Positions 6,957-8,884 of a stretch of DNA of 8,884 nucleotides are shown in pieces (position 1 is the stretch's first letter; each line of letters opens with the position of its first letter). The notes under the pieces are model-generated. The model had not been told where the DNA came from and did no database searches. It saw nothing but the letters and a program-made list of their open reading frames with translations. Made by a program: the position numbers and the translations under genes. Source of the stretch: Gammaproteobacteria bacterium (GTDB taxonomy: Bacteria > Pseudomonadota > Gammaproteobacteria > Chromatiales > Chromatiaceae); NCBI GenBank assembly GCA_024277555.1, contig JAJRUY010000242.1:1-8884 (forward strand). The letters run 5' to 3'.

Positions 6957-7975
6957 TGCCGAGTCCCATGCAGAAACTATTTCGCAAATCGGCTATTGCA
7001 TTGATCCTTCTTGCAGGACTGGCAGCTGTCCTGCTATGGAACCACTATAAGGCATTCCTGGACACGCCCCTGGCATTGCCAGAGCAAGGCATGGTGTTGA
7101 ATGTGCCCCAGGGCATGTCCCTGGGCAAGCTGGCGTACCAGCTGGAGCAGCAAAAAATACTCGAAGATGCCCGCCTGCTGCGCCTGTATGGGCATTTTCA
7201 CCCGGAAGCAACACGAATCAAGAGCGGAGAATACCAGCTGTCCGCAGGCCTTACTCCAGTAACAATGCTGGATCTGCTGGTGGCAGGAAAAACCATCAGC
7301 CATTCCATTACCCTGGTAGAGGGATGGACTTTTGCGCAAATGATGCAGGCTGCTCATAGGCGCTCGGAGTTGCACCACAGCCTGAAAGGCTTGAGCAGTG
7401 AAGAAATCATGCAACGTCTGGGGCATGAGGGAGAGCATCCGGAAGGCCGTTTTTTCCCTGATACCTATCTCTACCCCAGGGGGTTTTCCGATCTTGAGTT
7501 ACTGCAGCGGGCTTATACGCGGATGCAGGAAACACTGGCCCAGGCCTGGGCCCAGCGACCAGAAGATTTCCCGCTGAAAAGTCCTTATGAGCTGCTGATT
7601 CTCGCTTCCATCGTGGAAAAGGAAACCGGCATGGCAGGAGAGCGGGATCGGATTGCCGGGGTATTTCTCCGGCGCTTGAAAAAAGGCATGAGACTGCAGA
7701 CGGATCCAACCGTGATCTATGGCATGGGCGACCGTTACCAGGGAAACATCCGCCGCAAAGATCTGCGCGAACCCACTCCCTACAACACCTATGTCATTTC
7801 CGGTTTGCCACCAACCCCCATTTGCATGCCTGGCCAGGAGGCGATCTTTGCCGTAGTCAATCCTGTAGAGGAAAATGCACTGTACTTTGTCGCCAAGGGT
7901 GATGGCAGCCATCAGTTTTCTGCTACCCTGAAACAACACAATGCGGCTGTACGCAAATACCAGTTGAAAAAATAG
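6956..7975 (+). CDS. mltG: Endolytic murein transglycosylase MltG (YceG-like)
   Basis: This 339-residue inner-membrane protein has one N-terminal transmembrane segment (about residues 12-28, after basic residues), placing the rest in the periplasm. MltG cuts nascent peptidoglycan strands and sets glycan length. A LysM-like region spans about 45-115. The catalytic domain has GRFFPDTYLYP (164-174), LASIVEKET with catalytic Glu221, LQTDPTVIYG (247-256), TPYNTY (274-279) and GLPPTPI (283-289). Residues 290-291 are Cys-Met before Pro-Gly, where many family members have other small residues. The ATG at 6956 shares its A with the pabC stop (TGATG). A second in-frame ATG at 6968 is possible. The ribosome binding site is weak at both, which fits coupled translation. 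The stop shares one base with the tmk start. Confidence 0.96.
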   Translation: MPSPMQKLFRKSAIALILLAGLAAVLLWNHYKAFLDTPLALPEQGMVLNVPQGMSLGKLAYQLEQQKILEDARLLRLYGHFHPEATRIKSGEYQLSAGLTPVTMLDLLVAGKTISHSITLVEGWTFAQMMQAAHRRSELHHSLKGLSSEEIMQRLGHEGEHPEGRFFPDTYLYPRGFSDLELLQRAYTRMQETLAQAWAQRPEDFPLKSPYELLILASIVEKETGMAGERDRIAGVFLRRLKKGMRLQTDPTVIYGMGDRYQGNIRRKDLREPTPYNTYVISGLPPTPICMPGQEAIFAVVNPVEENALYFVAKGDGSHQFSATLKQHNAAVRKYQLKK

Positions 7976-8607
7976 TGAAGCAAGGATCATTCATCACCCT
8001 GGAAGGCATCGAAGGCGCGGGAAAAACCACCTGCATGGCGCAGCTGCGGTTGCTGATGCAGCAGGCAGGAAAAAATTATGTGGAAACCCGCGAGCCAGGT
8101 GGTACAGAACTGGGTGAAGATCTGCGCCAACTGCTGCTTGGGCACAAACACATCGGCATGGCCGATGATACTGAATTGCTGCTGATGTTCGCCTCCCGTG
8201 CAGAGCATTTGCAGCAAAAAATTCTGCCCGCGCTCAATCAGGGGCAATGGGTACTGTGTGACCGCTTTACCGATGCCACCTACGCCTATCAGGGCGGAGG
8301 CAGAGGCATAGCATGTTCCCGCATCCAGGCACTGGAAGACTGGGTACAAAAGGGTTTCAAGCCTGATCTTACCTTGCTGCTGGATCTGCCAGTGGAACAG
8401 GGGCTGGAAAGAGCGGGCAAACGCTCAGCTCCCGATCGTTTTGAAAGTGAAGCCATGGAGTTTTTCAGAAAGGTCAGGCAGTCCTACCTTGATCTTGCCG
8501 GAAAAGAACCGGGTCGAGTCAAGATAATTGATGCATCTCTCGATCTGGAGGAAGTGCTGGCGCAGATTACATCCGTAGTGAACAACTTTCTGCAGAACAA
8601 GCCATGA
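7975..8607 (+). CDS. tmk: Thymidylate kinase (dTMP kinase)
   Basis: This 210-residue cytoplasmic kinase phosphorylates dTMP to dTDP with ATP, an essential step to dTTP. The P-loop GIEGAGKTT is at residues 11-19, the substrate motif TREPGGTELGEDLR at 38-51, CDRFTDATYAYQGGGRG at 95-111, and the lid KRSAPDRFE at 149-157 with arginines. A P-loop without Arg combined with an Arg-bearing lid is the E. coli-type (class II) arrangement. The start is GTG at 7975, overlapping the mltG stop TAG by one base; no ATG precedes the P-loop. Only a weak A-rich stretch lies upstream, so coupling to mltG is likely. The stop overlaps holB as ATGA (8604-8607). Confidence 0.97.
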   Translation: MKQGSFITLEGIEGAGKTTCMAQLRLLMQQAGKNYVETREPGGTELGEDLRQLLLGHKHIGMADDTELLLMFASRAEHLQQKILPALNQGQWVLCDRFTDATYAYQGGGRGIACSRIQALEDWVQKGFKPDLTLLLDLPVEQGLERAGKRSAPDRFESEAMEFFRKVRQSYLDLAGKEPGRVKIIDASLDLEEVLAQITSVVNNFLQNKP

Positions 8608-8884
8608 CAACCAGTTTGCTCCCCTGGCATCTGGATATCTGGGATCATCTGCAGCAATCCCTTCGTGACGGGCGCTTGCCGCATGCCTTGCTGTTTAGTG
8701 GAGCGCATGGGGCAGGAAAGGCCAGACTGGCCCGCCAGCTGGCGGCAAGTCTATTGTGCGAGCAACCGCAAGCAACTGGCTTGGCCTGTGGGAAATGCCG
8801 GCAATGTCTACTGCTTGCTGCCGGAAATCATCCTGATTTGCGGATGCTTGTTCCCGAACAAGGCAAAACCCAGATTGGCATTGA
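8604..8884 (+). CDS. holB: DNA polymerase III delta' subunit, 3'-truncated
   Basis: The first 93 codons are present before the window ends; full-length family members are about 320-340 residues. HolB (delta') is a rigid stator of the clamp loader that helps load the beta clamp onto DNA. Visible are the N-terminal PWHLDIWDHL, LPHALLFSG (residues 25-33), a P-loop-like GAHGAGKA (33-40), the zinc-binding cysteines Cys52, Cys62, Cys65 and Cys68 (ACGKCRQC), and GNHPDLRML (74-82). The P-loop has Ala where ATP-binding AAA+ proteins have Thr or Ser, consistent with delta' being a non-hydrolysing subunit. The ATG at 8604 overlaps the tmk stop by four bases, with no clear ribosome binding site of its own. 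The tmk-holB pairing is the usual order. Confidence 0.95.
   Translation, partial: MTTSLLPWHLDIWDHLQQSLRDGRLPHALLFSGAHGAGKARLARQLAASLLCEQPQATGLACGKCRQCLLLAAGNHPDLRMLVPEQGKTQIGI

Overview
This window is a stretch of gammaproteobacterial chromosome carrying the conserved fatty-acid-synthesis cluster. All twelve genes are on the + strand in the order yceD (5'-truncated) - rpmF - plsX - fabH - fabD - fabG - acpP - fabF - pabC - mltG - tmk - holB (3'-truncated). This is the order known from Escherichia coli and many other Gammaproteobacteria. Several proteins also look gammaproteobacterial: the L32 protein has the proteobacterial RRSHD and HLRHH blocks, thymidylate kinase has the E. coli-type P-loop and an arginine-bearing lid, and HolB has a degenerate P-loop. 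I cannot name a genus. The retained fabH next to plsX differs from the Pseudomonas-type arrangement as I recall it. I saw no mobile element, tRNA, CRISPR array or foreign-looking block.

Layout: 1-595 holds the ribosome-related pair yceD and rpmF. A 102-base gap (596-697) with two short palindromes leads to plsX-fabH-fabD-fabG (698-4387), which are packed with overlaps or short gaps. An AT-rich 171-base gap (4388-4558) follows and contains the best promoter evidence in the window, in front of acpP (4559-4792). A 116-base gap with a long imperfect hairpin (4823-4865) separates acpP from fabF (4909-6153). From fabF onward every junction is a 1-4 base stop/start overlap: fabF/pabC, pabC/mltG, mltG/tmk and tmk/holB.

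How the genes work together: FabD loads malonyl groups from malonyl-CoA onto AcpP. FabH makes the first condensation with acetyl-CoA, FabG reduces the keto product, and FabF carries out later elongations. PlsX converts finished acyl-ACP into acyl-phosphate for phospholipid synthesis. The downstream genes serve other growth functions: p-aminobenzoate for folate (PabC), peptidoglycan strand cleavage (MltG), dTTP supply (Tmk) and the replicase clamp loader (HolB). The cluster therefore joins membrane, wall, translation and DNA synthesis in one transcription block.

The coding content is ordinary housekeeping. The points worth a second look are regulatory: a dyad overlapping the candidate acpP promoter, a possible 5'-end stem-loop on the acpP transcript, the acpP-fabF hairpin, and the fabH-fabD junction, which lacks a ribosome binding site and stays in one frame. 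I found no evidence of an undescribed multi-gene system.
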